In this document: positions 1 through 5,027 of the stretch, in pieces
How positions within the stretch are numbered: position 1 is the stretch's first letter
Layout: each line of letters begins with the position of its first letter
Origin: Pseudomonadota bacterium
Lineage (GTDB): Bacteria; Pseudomonadota; Gammaproteobacteria; Pseudomonadales; Cellvibrionaceae
Length of the DNA stretch: 5,027 bases
NCBI GenBank assembly: GCA_023416875.1
Contig: JAEZGT010000254.1
Span: forward strand, 1 to 5,027
Reading direction: 5' to 3'
The notes under the pieces: generated by a model
What the model was told of the DNA's origin: nothing
The model's database searches: none
What the model saw: only the letters and a program-made list of their open reading frames with translations
Program-made: the position numbers and the translations under genes

Positions 1-239
1 GTGCAGGCTACCTGCGTTGGACTATGCGCTACCGGCATCCGCGCCTGCGCGGCGGTCGGGCCATTGAGGTGCAAGGTTGTAGCTATCTTGAGTGGCATCA
101 GGGTGAGGGGCATAAGGATTTGGGTCAGCAGGAGCGGGTGTACCTGCATCAGGATTACTTTGATGCCGGCGCCCTGCTTTATGAACATGTGCCCTTGATG
201 GGCAGCGTGATCGGCTGGCTGAAACGGAGGTTGGCATGA
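1..239 (+). CDS. NTF2/SnoaL-like small protein, C-terminal part (5' end outside window)
   Basis: This is an open frame entering from the left edge (first full codon at 3) and ending in TGA at 237-239. It gives about 78 residues of C-terminal sequence. The visible part is rich in aromatic and charged residues (YLRWTMRYRHPRL, YLEWHQGEG, HQDYFDAGALLYEHVPL) and ends in a basic tail, WLKRRLA. From memory, this HxDY-D-GA-LYEHVP-LG-IRWLKRRL pattern resembles the end of 'nuclear transport factor 2 family' (SnoaL-like fold) proteins that precede an SDR gene in Pseudomonas operons of this type. These proteins are small alpha+beta cones that usually bind a hydrophobic ligand or act as small isomerases or hydrolases. 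The exact substrate here is unknown. The stop overlaps the next start as ATGA, so the gene belongs to the same operon. Coding status is firm; the family call is moderate because only the end is visible. Confidence 0.72.
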   Translation, partial: AGYLRWTMRYRHPRLRGGRAIEVQGCSYLEWHQGEGHKDLGQQERVYLHQDYFDAGALLYEHVPLMGSVIGWLKRRLA

Positions 240-997
240 AGCGCATCTGGCTCACCGGTGCCAGCAGCGGTATCGGTGCTGCGATGGCCAAATTGCTATT
301 GCAACAAGGCCATATGGTGGCTGTCAGTGCGCGCAGGGTACAGGCGCTGGAGCAACTGCGCGCGCAGTATCCCGAGCAGGTAGTGATGCTGGCCGGGGAC
401 TTGACCGATAGCCAGCAGGTGCACGCCATGGCCAGTCAACTGGCGACGCTTTGGGGTGCAGTGGATCAATTGATCGTCAATGCCGGCACCTGTGAATACC
501 TCGATGCAGATCACTTTCAGGCAAGCATGATTGAGCGTGTTATGCGCGCCAACTTGTTCTCCGCCGCCTACTGCGTAGAAGCGGCCTTGCCGCTGCTGCG
601 TAAATCCGCTCGGCCGCATTTGGTCGCCGTGTGCAGCTCGGTCACCTATCTGCCGTTGCCCCGGGCCGAAGCCTACGGCGCTTCCAAAGCGGCCATGCGC
701 TACCTGTTCCAGTCGCTGCGTATCGATCTCGCCCATCAAAAGATTGATGTAACTCTGATCAGCCCTGGATTTGTCGACACCCCACTGACCCAGCAGAACG
801 ACTTCCCTATGCCGATGCGCTGGCCGGTTGATAAAGCCGCACGGCACATAGTCGCGCGCTTACCTAAACGCCCGCTGGAAATAGCCTTTCCCGGATCTTT
901 TATCGCCGCCCTGCATGTGCTCGGCTGGCTGCCACAAGGGCTGCAATTGGCTTTGGGCAAGCGCCTGGCTCGAACGTCCCAAGGAGATTTAGCGTGA
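236..997 (+). CDS. Short-chain dehydrogenase/reductase (SDR family)
   Basis: The product is a 253-residue classical-size SDR, an NAD(P)(H)-dependent oxidoreductase with a Rossmann fold. The cofactor motif TGASSGIG lies at residues 7-14, right at the N-terminus. The acidic DLTD lies at 55-58 and the structural NAG at 82-84. The catalytic set is Asn106, Ser134/Ser135, Tyr147 and Lys151 (YGASK). SPGFVDTPL at 176-184 is the usual post-catalytic loop. SARR at 31-34, after the second strand, carries basic residues, which favours NADP(H) over NAD(H); this is an inference. The C-terminal 30 residues are hydrophobic and may form a membrane-associated helix. The ATG is well placed: GGAGG at 226-230 lies 5 bases upstream, and the start overlaps the previous stop by 4 bases. 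Its substrate cannot be read from sequence. Its place ahead of the flavoprotein, DUF1365 and Cfa-like genes suggests a redox step on a modified lipid or fatty acid. Confidence 0.95.
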   Translation: MKRIWLTGASSGIGAAMAKLLLQQGHMVAVSARRVQALEQLRAQYPEQVVMLAGDLTDSQQVHAMASQLATLWGAVDQLIVNAGTCEYLDADHFQASMIERVMRANLFSAAYCVEAALPLLRKSARPHLVAVCSSVTYLPLPRAEAYGASKAAMRYLFQSLRIDLAHQKIDVTLISPGFVDTPLTQQNDFPMPMRWPVDKAARHIVARLPKRPLEIAFPGSFIAALHVLGWLPQGLQLALGKRLARTSQGDLA

Positions 998-2241
998 AAA
1001 TCGCCATTATCGGCAGCGGCATAAGCGGCCTGACTTGCGCCCACCTGCTGCATCGCCACCATGAGGTCACGGTGTTTGAAGCCAGCGCCTGGATCGGTGG
1101 CCACACCCACACCGTAGATGTCGAAGTGGATGGCCGCCGTTATGCGATTGACACTGGCTTTATTGTCTTCAACGACTGGACCTACCCCCATTTCATTCAG
1201 TTGATGACGCAACTAGGCGTTGCCTCGCAGCCCACCGAAATGAGCTTTTCGGTACGTGATCCCCTCAGCAACACCGAGTACAACGGCAATAACCTTAACA
1301 GTCTGTTTGCCCAACGTCGCAACCTCGTGTCACCGGCATTCTGGGGCATGCTGCGCGATATTCTGCGCTTCAACCGTAATGCGCTGGCGGATCTAGAGCA
1401 TGAGCGTATCGCCGCCGATACCACGCTGGGTGATTACCTCGCTGCCGGGCGCTACGGTCAGCGCTTTATTGAGCACTATGTTGTGCCCATGGGTTCCGCT
1501 ATCTGGTCCATGTCATCGGCCGACATGCTGGGCTTCCCGCTGCAATTTTTCGTCCGCTTCTGCAAGAACCACGGACTTCTGTCCGTCAGCAAGCGGCCGC
1601 AATGGCGGGTGATCAGCGGCGGTTCGCGCAGCTATATCGCGCCCCTGACGGCGGGCTTTGCTGAGCGCATCCGGGTGGATTGCCCGGTACACCGGGTGGA
1701 GCGCGACGCGCAGGGCATTACTCTGTTCAGCAACGCCGGCAGCGAGCGCTTTGACCGCGTGGTGTTCGCCTGCCACAGCGACCAGGCTCTGCGCCTGCTG
1801 GCTCAGCCGCGTCATGTCGAAACAGAGATTCTCGGCGCCCTGCCCTACGCCGATAACGATGTCGTATTACACACCGACACCCGCCTGTTGCCGAACCGTC
1901 CATTAGCCTGGGCCAGCTGGAACTACCGCTTAGGCGGTGGCCCACAACACCCCGCCGCCGTCACCTACAACATGAACATTCTGCAGGGCATTCGCAGCGA
2001 TACCACCTTCTGCGTCAGCCTCAATCAGACGGACGCCATCGACCCGGAGCGGATTCTGCGCCGATTCACTTACGCACACCCGCAATACAGCTTGGCGGGA
2101 CTGGCAGCCCAGGCTCGCTGGGGTGAGTTGCAGGGTGCACTCAATACCTTCTACTGCGGTGCCTATTGGGCCAATGGTTTTCATGAAGACGGCGTCGTCA
2201 GCGCCATGCGCGTCGCTGAACTTCTCAAGGCACCCCTATGA
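994..2241 (+). CDS. NAD/FAD-binding amine-oxidase-like flavoprotein (COG2907 type)
   Basis: The product is a 415-residue FAD-dependent oxidoreductase. The dinucleotide-binding motif GSGISG lies at residues 7-12, with Glu29 (VFEAS) at the end of the second strand to hold the ribose. GGHTHT at 35-40 and DTGFIVFN at 53-60 are the following conserved FAD contacts. The C-terminal FAD-binding segment is at about 388-411 (CGAYWANGFHEDG then VVSAMRVAELL). Signatures such as TYPHF, MSFSV (83-87), SLFAQRRN (103-110), GSAIWS (167-172) and RPQWRVISGGSRSY (201-214) recall the flavoprotein half of plant cyclopropane synthases, as I remember them. No signal peptide is visible. The start is GTG, backed by AAGGAG at 981-986 seven bases upstream and overlapping the SDR stop as GTGA. 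The likely role is a desaturation, oxidation or reduction step on acyl chains, working with the Cfa-like enzyme two genes downstream. That role is inferred from fusion and synteny, and no substrate is proven. Confidence 0.95.
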   Translation: MKIAIIGSGISGLTCAHLLHRHHEVTVFEASAWIGGHTHTVDVEVDGRRYAIDTGFIVFNDWTYPHFIQLMTQLGVASQPTEMSFSVRDPLSNTEYNGNNLNSLFAQRRNLVSPAFWGMLRDILRFNRNALADLEHERIAADTTLGDYLAAGRYGQRFIEHYVVPMGSAIWSMSSADMLGFPLQFFVRFCKNHGLLSVSKRPQWRVISGGSRSYIAPLTAGFAERIRVDCPVHRVERDAQGITLFSNAGSERFDRVVFACHSDQALRLLAQPRHVETEILGALPYADNDVVLHTDTRLLPNRPLAWASWNYRLGGGPQHPAAVTYNMNILQGIRSDTTFCVSLNQTDAIDPERILRRFTYAHPQYSLAGLAAQARWGELQGALNTFYCGAYWANGFHEDGVVSAMRVAELLKAPL

Positions 2242-3023
2242 ACAGCGCTCTGTACAGTGGCTGGGTCAGCCATCAGCGGTTGTTACCGCGATTTCATGGA
2301 TTTCGCTATCGGATCGGCATGCTGTATCTGGATTTGGACGAGCAGGCCGAGGTACTGGCGTTATCGCCATTGGCCGGGTCGTCGCGCTGGGCCGCCTTCG
2401 CCTTTCGCGAAACCGACTACCTGCCGTATGCCACCTGCCAGGGCATAGCCCTGCGCGATGCGGTGCGACAGCGACTGACCGAAGCCCTGGGGCGCACCCC
2501 ACAGGGGCGTATCTGCCTGCTGACCCAACCGCGCAGTTGGGGCTTGTCGTTCAACCCGATCAGCTTGTTTTATTGCTTTGAGGCCGACGGCAACCTCGCC
2601 GCGATCCTCTGCGAGGTCAGCAATACGCCCTGGCGGCAGCGTTATCACTATGTCCTGCCCGCGAACCCGGACGGCGAATCGCGTCATCGCGTCGACAAAG
2701 GCTTTCACGTATCGCCGTTCCTGCCCCGCGAGCTGGAGTACCGCATGCGCGTTGGCACACCGGGCGTGCGGCTGGCCGTGACCATGCAAGACTGGGACGG
2801 CGAACAGAAAATATTCGAAGCACATCTAGGGCTTGAACGTGTCGAGCTGACCCGGCACAGCCTGCACCGACACCTACTCAACTTTCCCTGGATGACCGGC
2901 AAGACTGTGCTTGCCATTTACTGGCAGGCACTGCTCCTGCTGCTCAAACGTATACCCGTGTTCGACCACCGTCCTGCGGACGGTGAATACCGCACTGCAC
3001 ACCTGGAGCCTCAACATGACTAA
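2238..3023 (+). CDS. DUF1365 family protein (COG3496 type)
   Basis: The product is 261 residues, the usual size for DUF1365. Family hallmarks, in order, are LYSGWVSHQRLLPRFHGFRY (residues 5-24), the LDLDE at 31-35, SFNPISLFYCF at 104-114, EVSNTPW at 126-132 followed by the HYVLP segment, KGFHVSPFLP at 154-163, and FPWMTGKTVLAIYWQALLL near 216-234. The last motif and the following hydrophobic run (to about 241) could form a membrane-contacting helix. The biochemical function of DUF1365 is not established to my knowledge. The family is recurrently encoded between COG2907 flavoproteins and Cfa-like methyltransferases, exactly as here, which implies an accessory role in the same lipid modification. 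The ATG overlaps the flavoprotein stop by 4 bases (ATGA). The ribosome binding site is weak (AAGG at 2227-2230), so initiation probably relies on coupling to upstream translation. Confidence 0.94.
   Translation: MNSALYSGWVSHQRLLPRFHGFRYRIGMLYLDLDEQAEVLALSPLAGSSRWAAFAFRETDYLPYATCQGIALRDAVRQRLTEALGRTPQGRICLLTQPRSWGLSFNPISLFYCFEADGNLAAILCEVSNTPWRQRYHYVLPANPDGESRHRVDKGFHVSPFLPRELEYRMRVGTPGVRLAVTMQDWDGEQKIFEAHLGLERVELTRHSLHRHLLNFPWMTGKTVLAIYWQALLLLLKRIPVFDHRPADGEYRTAHLEPQHD
3005..3008 (+). promoter_or_regulatory. Ribosome binding site deciding the Cfa-like start
   Basis: GGAG lies 7 bases before the ATG at 3016. It supports that start over an in-frame ATG at 2911, which would add 35 residues and overlap the DUF1365 gene by 113 bases. 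The extra residues would simply be the DUF1365 C-terminal region read out of frame. Confidence 0.75.
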
Positions 3024-4284
3024 CCCTAGCCTGAACCCTGCCACCACCTGCGTGTTCACCACCAGCGGCGTCGGCACCGGGCTGTTGAAGAAATGGGTGC
3101 TGCGCCAGATGAACCAGCTGCGTCACGGCCAACTGACGATTATTGAAAATGGCGAGCGCCTGCGTTTTGGTGATCCCGCTGGCGCGCTTCAGGCCGAAGT
3201 CGAAGTTACTCACCCCGCATTCTGGTCGATGCTCGCGGGGAATGGCTCGATCGGCGCCGGCGAGGCTTACACACTGGGTTACTGGAACAGTCCTGATCTG
3301 ACTACTGTGGTGCGGTTATTCGTGGCCAATATGGATCTCCTGGACAGCCTGGAAGGTGGACTGGCAAGCCTCCGCAGGCCGCTGCTTAAGGCGCTGCACT
3401 GGCTAAATCGCAATACCCGCGAAGGCTCGCGGCGCAATATTTCGGCCCATTACGACCTGGGTAATGAGCTGTTCGAGCACCTGTTGGATCCGAGCATGAT
3501 GTATTCATCGGCCATCTTCAGCAGCCCCGACGCCAGTCTGGAGCAAGGCCAGATGTACAAGCTGGAGCGCATCTGCCGCAAGCTGGAGCTAAAGGCAGAC
3601 GACCATCTGCTGGAAATCGGTACCGGCTGGGGCGGCATGGCCATCTACGCCGCCACCCATTATGGCTGCAGGGTCACCACTACCACGTTATCGCAAGAGC
3701 AGTTCGCCTATACGCGTCAAAAAATCCAAGAGCAGGGTCTGGAGGATCGCATCACCTTGTTGCTGGAGGATTATCGGGATCTGACTGGCTGCTACGACAA
3801 ACTGGTATCGATTGAGATGATTGAAGCGGTCGGCCCGCGCTTCCTTTCCAGATATTTCACCCAATGTGCCAATCTGCTCAAACCCGACGGGCTGATGCTG
3901 CTGCAGGCCATTACCATCCGCGATCAGCGCTACCAGCAGGCAAATCGATCAGTGGACTTTATCCAGCGCTATATCTTCCCCGGTGGCGCCCTGCCCTCGG
4001 TCGGCCGCATGTTGGAAGTCATTGGCCAGAGCACCGACATGAACCTGCACCACATGGAAGATTTCGGCCTGCACTACGCGCGCACCTTGCGGCTGTGGTA
4101 CGACAATCTGCGACGCAACCGTCATGTGCTCGAAACACACGGATACGACGAGACCTTTTTCCGCTTATGGGAGTTCTACCTGTGCTACTGCGAAGGAGGC
4201 TTTCTGGAGCGCAGTATCGGCACCGCGCAACTCTTGCTGGCCAAACCCGCCGCGCGCCCACAACCTTTCGATGTCAGCGCATGA
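3016..4284 (+). CDS. Cyclopropane-fatty-acid-synthase-like SAM-dependent methyltransferase with altered active site
   Basis: The product is 422 residues and belongs to the Cfa/mycolic-acid methyltransferase family (COG2230), soluble enzymes that work on unsaturated acyl chains of membrane phospholipids. The N-terminal Cfa domain spans about 60-110 (GAGEAYTLGYW at 80-90). The methyltransferase domain begins near HYDLGNELF (145-153). The SAM motif is LLEIGTGWGG (198-207). Further family blocks are LLLEDYRDL (248-256), VSIEMIEAVG (264-273), RYIFPGGALPS (318-328) and MEDFGLHYARTL (347-358). Aligned by eye with E. coli Cfa recalled from memory, Glu270, Ile299 and Tyr354 match the bicarbonate-site residues Glu239, Ile268 and Tyr317. 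However, Ser165 (YSSA) replaces Cys139 and Gln297 (LLQAI) replaces His266. It may therefore add a methyl group without ring closure, or do a related step as in methylated or furan fatty acid pathways. It ends the intact operon and overlaps DUF1365 by 8 bases. Confidence 0.93.
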   Translation: MTNPSLNPATTCVFTTSGVGTGLLKKWVLRQMNQLRHGQLTIIENGERLRFGDPAGALQAEVEVTHPAFWSMLAGNGSIGAGEAYTLGYWNSPDLTTVVRLFVANMDLLDSLEGGLASLRRPLLKALHWLNRNTREGSRRNISAHYDLGNELFEHLLDPSMMYSSAIFSSPDASLEQGQMYKLERICRKLELKADDHLLEIGTGWGGMAIYAATHYGCRVTTTTLSQEQFAYTRQKIQEQGLEDRITLLLEDYRDLTGCYDKLVSIEMIEAVGPRFLSRYFTQCANLLKPDGLMLLQAITIRDQRYQQANRSVDFIQRYIFPGGALPSVGRMLEVIGQSTDMNLHHMEDFGLHYARTLRLWYDNLRRNRHVLETHGYDETFFRLWEFYLCYCEGGFLERSIGTAQLLLAKPAARPQPFDVSA

Positions 4285-4307
4285 CCGCGCGCTGCGCTTG
4301 TTGCTAA
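4281..4307 (+). other. Dead 8-codon frame overlapping the methyltransferase stop
   Basis: An ATG at 4281-4283 overlaps the methyltransferase TGA as ATGA, the same geometry as the starts at 236 and 2238. The frame encodes only MTARCACC and stops at TAA 4305-4307. No ribosome binding site is evident. It could be the stub of a lost downstream operon gene, or chance. I do not call it a gene. Confidence 0.3.
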
Positions 4308-4440
4308 TCCGAGGCTGTCGCAACAACGCTCGACAACCAACTCTGACAAATCCAAAAACACAGCGGCGGCTCCTTATCACCGGTTTCCAAACACAGAAGC
4401 AAATCAAACATTTCTAATCGAGACGGCAAATGCATACTGT

Positions 4441-4464
4441 AGCGGCTTTATGGGTAAAGCTGTT
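4441..4464 (+). repeat. Imperfect inverted repeat forming a 10-bp RNA hairpin
   Basis: AGCGGCTTTA (4441-4450) pairs with TAAAGCTGTT (4455-4464) across a TGGG tetraloop, with two G-U pairs. No T-run follows, so it is not a standard terminator. It lies about 155 bases after the methyltransferase stop, so in the operon transcript it would sit in the 3' untranslated region, where it could block exonucleases. Function is unproven. Confidence 0.45.
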
Positions 4465-4571
4465 GAACGCCGCAGCATTTCGATTGTTTAAAGCCAGGCA
4501 GATGACGAACTTAATATTCCGAAACTTTTAACCCGGCTTTGCGAAAGAAGCTATTTGTGCAGCCAAGCACC

Positions 4572-4602
4572 ATGAGCGTAAATCCCACGCTCATAGATTT
4601 TT
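4572..4602 (+). terminator. Probable rho-independent terminator of the operon
   Basis: ATGAGCGT (4572-4579) and ACGCTCAT (4587-4594) form a perfect 8-bp stem with a 7-base loop. Three bases later comes a run of five T (4598-4602). The orientation fits transcription from the left, so it would end the operon transcript about 290 bases after the methyltransferase stop. The stem is only moderately GC-rich, so strength is uncertain. Confidence 0.6.
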
Positions 4603-4737
4603 GCCGCCTTTAAAACGAAACCGAGCCGCCTTACCTTTATAGATTTCAAATTTGCTTAATATTCTAAGCCCCCTAAACGGCGCACATAAAAAGCAAAGAT
4701 CACACTCCGCCCAAATTAAAACAAATCACACATTAGC

Positions 4738-4756
4738 AATTTCATCTTAATTTCAT
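4738..4756. repeat. Direct repeat of AATTTCAT with 11-base period
   Basis: AATTTCAT occurs at 4738-4745 and again at 4749-4756, separated by CTT. The period of 11 bases puts both copies on the same helix face, as in many response-regulator sites. No gene start lies close downstream, and the local AT-richness makes chance plausible. Confidence 0.3.
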
Positions 4757-4806
4757 ATAAACCGGCATTATCTGGATGGACTGGGAGTACGAAATTAAAG
4801 AACAAG

Positions 4807-4847
4807 CGTCGTGACATTCTCACGCACAACTGCGCTCGATCACGACG
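4807..4847. repeat. Perfect 8-bp inverted repeat with 25-base spacer
   Basis: CGTCGTGA (4807-4814) and TCACGACG (4840-4847) are exact reverse complements. A third partial copy, TCACG at 4820-4824, can pair with CGTGA of the left arm across a 5-base loop, giving an alternative small hairpin. It could be a protein-binding site or RNA structure; no neighbouring gene start supports an operator. Confidence 0.35.
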
Positions 4848-4926
4848 AAAATGAAAACCAAAGAATCCGCGCACCAATTCATGAAAGCGGGAGGAAATGA
4901 AAAGAACGTTTTGAAAGACAAGGCAC

Positions 4927-4957
4927 AATGAATTATTGGTGGATCCAATAATTCATT
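4927..4957. repeat. Perfect 13-bp inverted repeat downstream of the tRNA gene
   Basis: AATGAATTATTGG (4927-4939) and CCAATAATTCATT (4945-4957) are exact reverse complements around TGGAT. The nearer arm begins 19 bases past the encoded CCA end of the minus-strand tRNA gene. It may act as transcript end or processing structure for the tRNA precursor. On the minus strand no T-run follows, and on the plus strand only AATTTTC does, so it is not a canonical terminator in either direction. A binding site or mobile-element remnant is also possible. Confidence 0.5.
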
Positions 4958-4976
4958 AATTTTCTGAGGATTTTTT

Positions 4977-5027
4977 TGGTGCCCGAGGCCGGACTTGAAC
5001 CGGCACGGCCGGTTAGGGCCGGGGGAT
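4977..5027 (-). tRNA. tRNA-Leu, 3' part (5' part outside window)
   Basis: Read on the minus strand, the sequence ends with acceptor strand CTCGGGC, discriminator A and an encoded CCA (complement of 4977-4987). Before it is a perfect T-arm, GCCGG-TTCAAGT-CCGGC (4988-5004). Before that is a long variable arm, with CGGCC (5021-5017) pairing with GGCCG (5010-5006) across a 6-base loop. The last visible bases, ATCCC, would be the 3' strand of the anticodon stem. The long variable arm limits the choice to Leu, Ser or possibly Tyr; the 18-base arm with discriminator A favours Leu. ATCCC matches the anticodon stem of E. coli tRNA-Leu(UAA) from memory, but the anticodon itself is not visible. The D-arm, anticodon and 5' acceptor strand lie beyond the right edge. 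The gene is convergent with the operon. Confidence 0.92.

Larger units (their letters stand above)
4285..4976. other. AT-rich region without supported genes
   Basis: This is a stretch of about 690 bases between the end of the operon and the converging tRNA gene. Base composition shifts clearly: the line 4681-4740 has about 37% GC by count, against about 58% for a coding line (3241-3300). I see no open frame with both a plausible start and recognisable protein sequence. A 70-residue minus-strand frame at 4716-4928 begins at TTG inside a hairpin arm and matches nothing I know. The region does hold a likely terminator (4572-4602), hairpin-forming repeats (4441-4464, 4807-4847, 4927-4957) and a direct repeat (4738-4756), listed separately. 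It may be decayed or acquired DNA next to the tRNA, or a long untranslated spacer. Confidence 0.6.

Noticed and set aside
22..429. Long minus-strand open frames opposite the operon genes, such as 22-429 and 736-1212
   Set aside because: They are antisense shadows of high-GC coding sequence; the plus-strand proteins show clear family motifs and the shadows show none.
2911..3015. 35-residue N-terminal extension of the methyltransferase from an ATG at 2911
   Set aside because: It would overlap the DUF1365 gene by 113 bases, has no ribosome binding site matching the quality of GGAG at 3005-3008, and its residues do not look like a Cfa N-terminus.
4271..4417. 48-residue frame starting at ATG 4271, out of frame with the methyltransferase
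   Set aside because: No ribosome binding site, no recognisable protein, and it crosses the sharp composition change; probably an overlap artefact.
4285..4488. Methyltransferase frame stays open for 68 codons after its TGA stop
   Set aside because: The protein already reaches a normal family end before the TGA, and the extension shows no domain or family-like sequence; it looks like chance, not readthrough or a broken gene.
4603..4632. GCCGCCTT repeated at 4603-4610 and 4625-4632
   Set aside because: Only two 8-base copies with no neighbouring gene start or further copies; too little to call a site.
4716..4928. 70-residue minus-strand open frame
   Set aside because: It starts at TTG inside a hairpin arm, matches no family I recognise, and lies in low-GC DNA where random open frames occur.
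4851..4931. 26-residue plus-strand frame beginning MKTKESAHQF
   Set aside because: There is no ribosome binding site, the composition is extreme in Lys, and its stop lies in the inverted repeat; a real small protein cannot be excluded but has no support.

Overview
The window looks like chromosomal DNA of a gammaproteobacterium, most probably Pseudomonas or a close relative. This is inferred from the protein sequences, a gene GC content near 58% in a counted sample line, and the gene order; no database search was run. Positions 1-4284 hold five tightly packed plus-strand genes of one operon. In order they are the 3' end of a gene resembling an NTF2/SnoaL-like small protein, a short-chain dehydrogenase/reductase (SDR), an NAD/FAD-binding amine-oxidase-like flavoprotein (COG2907 type), a DUF1365 protein (COG3496 type), and a cyclopropane-fatty-acid-synthase-like SAM-dependent methyltransferase (COG2230 type). 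Every junction overlaps: three by 4 bases (ATGA or GTGA) and the last by 8 bases. The genes are therefore probably co-transcribed and translationally coupled.

The set looks like a membrane-lipid modification module. The methyltransferase would act on unsaturated acyl chains of phospholipids. The flavoprotein, SDR and DUF1365 protein would supply redox or accessory steps. Plant cyclopropane synthases carry a COG2907-like flavoprotein domain fused to the Cfa domain, which independently links the two activities. From memory, related proteobacterial operons are controlled by ECF sigma/ChrR-type or light-responsive (LitR-type) regulators and have been tied to photo-oxidative stress and to methylated or furan fatty acids. 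No regulator lies inside this window. The notable point is that the Cfa-like enzyme has Ser and Gln where E. coli Cfa has the bicarbonate-binding Cys139 and His266. It may therefore not be a standard cyclopropane synthase.

Positions 4285-4976 contain no gene that I can support. The stretch is distinctly AT-rich (about 37% GC in a counted sample line) and holds a likely rho-independent terminator, several inverted repeats and a short direct repeat. An ATG overlapping the methyltransferase stop codon opens a frame that dies after 8 codons, so a further operon member may have been lost here. At the right edge (4977-5027) lies the 3' part of a minus-strand tRNA gene with a long variable arm, encoded CCA and discriminator A, most likely tRNA-Leu. 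It converges on the operon and runs off the window.
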